Positions 63,037-64,000 of a stretch of 64,000 nucleotides of DNA are shown here, piece by piece (position 1 is the first letter of the stretch; each line of letters opens with the position of its first letter). The notes below the pieces were generated by a model. The model had not been told where the DNA came from. It saw only the letters and a program-made list of their open reading frames with translations, and made no database searches. The translations under genes were made by a program, and so were the position numbers. Source of the DNA: an uncultured Anaerolineae bacterium (GTDB lineage: Bacteria > Chloroflexota > Anaerolineae > Aggregatilineales > Phototrophicaceae); contig CALKJO010000003.1 in the NCBI GenBank assembly GCA_937995825.1, positions 124,001-188,000 on the forward strand. Direction: 5' to 3'.

Positions 63037-63687
63037 TCAACGGTCGTCCTTCACGCTGTCCCATGCGGTGCGCAGAGTCTTGCCCCGCTGTCGGAGCAGT
63101 TCCGGCGTCCAGTCCTTTGAGACTAGCGAACTACCCAGCCCAACGCCGACTGCACCTGCTCGCGCATACTCAGCGATATTCTCAATGCCGATCCCGCCAG
63201 TTGGCACAAAATCGATGTCGTTCAGTGGGGCGCGAATAGCTTTCAGATAGGCTGCCCCTCCCAGCACATCCACTGGAAACAGTTTCAGCATCCGGCATCC
63301 GGCATTAAGGGCATTCTGCGCTTCAGTCGGAGTCGCAACACCTGGCAAGTGCAGCACATCATGCGCCATTGCCTGCGAGACCGATGGAGGATCAAAATTA
63401 GGGGACACCAGAAACTCCGCGCCGGCGTCGAGCGCAGTTTTGACCTGCTCCATCGTCCGCACCGTGCCAGCGCCGACCATCATCGTGTCACCAAATCGCT
63501 TGCGCAGCATCGGGATCGATTCCAGCGCGCCGCGTGTATTCAGTGTAACTTCGATCAGGGTGATGCCGCCTTCGAGCAGCGCCTCGCCCATCTGCAGTAT
63601 CTCATGCTCACTATAGTCACCGCGCACGATGGCGACGATGCCTTCAGCTTTCAGGCGCGCAGTGGTCTTTTCAATGTTGGATGCCAT
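63037..63687 (-). CDS. eda: KDPG/KHG aldolase
   Basis: Class I aldolase of 216 residues that splits 2-keto-3-deoxy-6-phosphogluconate (or 4-hydroxy-2-oxoglutarate) to pyruvate and an aldehyde. Active residues are visible: Glu46 in IEVTLNTRGA and the Schiff-base Lys135 in MLKLFPVDVLGG. VGAGTVRTMEQV, SPNFDPP and PTGGIGIENI complete the barrel. It fits the sugar-acid catabolic potential of the left part of the window but is far from it. It is the end-facing neighbour of the menH-like gene. Confidence 0.9.
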   Translation of the reverse strand: MASNIEKTTARLKAEGIVAIVRGDYSEHEILQMGEALLEGGITLIEVTLNTRGALESIPMLRKRFGDTMMVGAGTVRTMEQVKTALDAGAEFLVSPNFDPPSVSQAMAHDVLHLPGVATPTEAQNALNAGCRMLKLFPVDVLGGAAYLKAIRAPLNDIDFVPTGGIGIENIAEYARAGAVGVGLGSSLVSKDWTPELLRQRGKTLRTAWDSVKDDR

Positions 63688-63719
63688 AATTCAATTTCTC
63701 TCCTAGGTTGACGTGTATT

Positions 63720-64000
63720 TTAACCAAGCTCTCTTCCTTTAGCACCTCGCAAAAAAGCCTGCACAACTGTCCTAAAAGCTTCAGGCTTCTCAAGATGTGT
63801 TGTATGTCCTGCATCAGGGATGACAATCTGCTTTGCAGAGGAAATGAGTGCCGCCATGCGCTCCCCAACAGCGCAATATTTTGCGTCAAGCGCGCCATTC
63901 ACGATCAATGTCGGGACGGCAATCTCACTCAGTCTCCCCCAAAGCGATGGCTGCACCCCCACCCCCATCCCGCGCAGGCTGTTCGCCAGCCCGTGCGGAC
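63720..64000 (-). CDS. menH: MenH-like alpha/beta hydrolase, truncated at the window edge
   Basis: C-terminal part of an alpha/beta hydrolase, open to base 64000. The segment GLANSLRGMGVGVQPSLWGR followed by VPTLIVNGALDAKY and IPDAGHTTHLEKPEAF closely follows MenH (SHCHC synthase of menaquinone synthesis), including the catalytic Asp in LDAKY and His in GHTTHLE. The nucleophile Ser lies outside the window. A menaquinone operon may continue beyond the edge. Confidence 0.75.
   Translation of the reverse strand, partial: PHGLANSLRGMGVGVQPSLWGRLSEIAVPTLIVNGALDAKYCAVGERMAALISSAKQIVIPDAGHTTHLEKPEAFRTVVQAFLRGAKGRELG

Noticed and set aside
1..64000. CRISPR arrays, insertion sequences, integrases, prophage genes and rRNA.
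   Set aside because: No regularly spaced repeats, transposase, integrase or phage structural motifs and no rRNA-like sequence were recognised.

Overview
The window is moderately GC-rich bacterial chromosome with long same-strand operons, short gaps and many ATG/TGA overlaps. No ribosomal marker is present. Several traits fit an Anaerolineae-like Chloroflexota bacterium: Thr/Pro-rich surface linkers, an Excalibur lipoprotein, DUF4012 and CapD-type envelope genes, a Liv transporter beside 2-oxo acid dehydrogenases, and a TIR/sulfatase-modifying-factor-like fusion. That assignment is inference. No phage, insertion sequence, CRISPR array or rRNA was seen; the only RNA gene is tRNA-Asp.

Positions 1-23311 form a catabolic region for polyols, sugars or oxo compounds. 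It holds three Gfo/Idh/MocA oxidoreductases, an EthD-like protein, RpiB, a SorC-type regulator, a GpsA-like dehydrogenase, two zinc alcohol dehydrogenases, a xylulokinase-like kinase, an SDR, a cupin and a GntR regulator. It also carries three separate thiamine-diphosphate/lipoate dehydrogenase modules: E1alpha-E1beta-E2 at 4937-8336, E2-E1alpha-E1beta at 16335-19570, and a fused E1 plus E2 at 19614-23311. No E3 gene lies in the window. The third module is the distal end of an operon that starts with a complete Liv-type ABC importer (23336-28069). A 16-bp inverted repeat pair flanks the sorC/gpsA divergent promoter, and a related site lies upstream of the alcohol dehydrogenases, which suggests one regulon.

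Positions 28225-35500 hold an M20-type amidohydrolase, a PHP-domain phosphoesterase, a Ugp-like ABC importer without an ATPase, a DeoR regulator and tRNA-Asp. Positions 35568-47377 are mostly envelope genes: a secreted subtilase, a polytopic membrane protein, a DUF4012 protein, a CapD/PglF-type nucleotide-sugar dehydratase, a secreted SH3-like protein, and a TIR-TM-linker-FGE-like fusion that lacks the FGE active-site cysteines.

Positions 47485-56826 look like a small biosynthetic cluster: a heterodimeric ABC exporter, three different ATP-grasp proteins, a cytoplasmic subtilase and an esterase-like hydrolase. This is the best candidate for an undescribed system and suggests an amide-bonded peptide-like product. 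Positions 57150-61660 encode a secreted seven-bladed propeller protein and an M23 peptidase. They share a C-terminal module with the subtilase at 35568, four copies in all. The right end holds decayed remnants (PP2C phosphatase, M81 peptidase, histidine kinase) among cutC, a KDPG aldolase gene and the 3' end of a menH-like gene.
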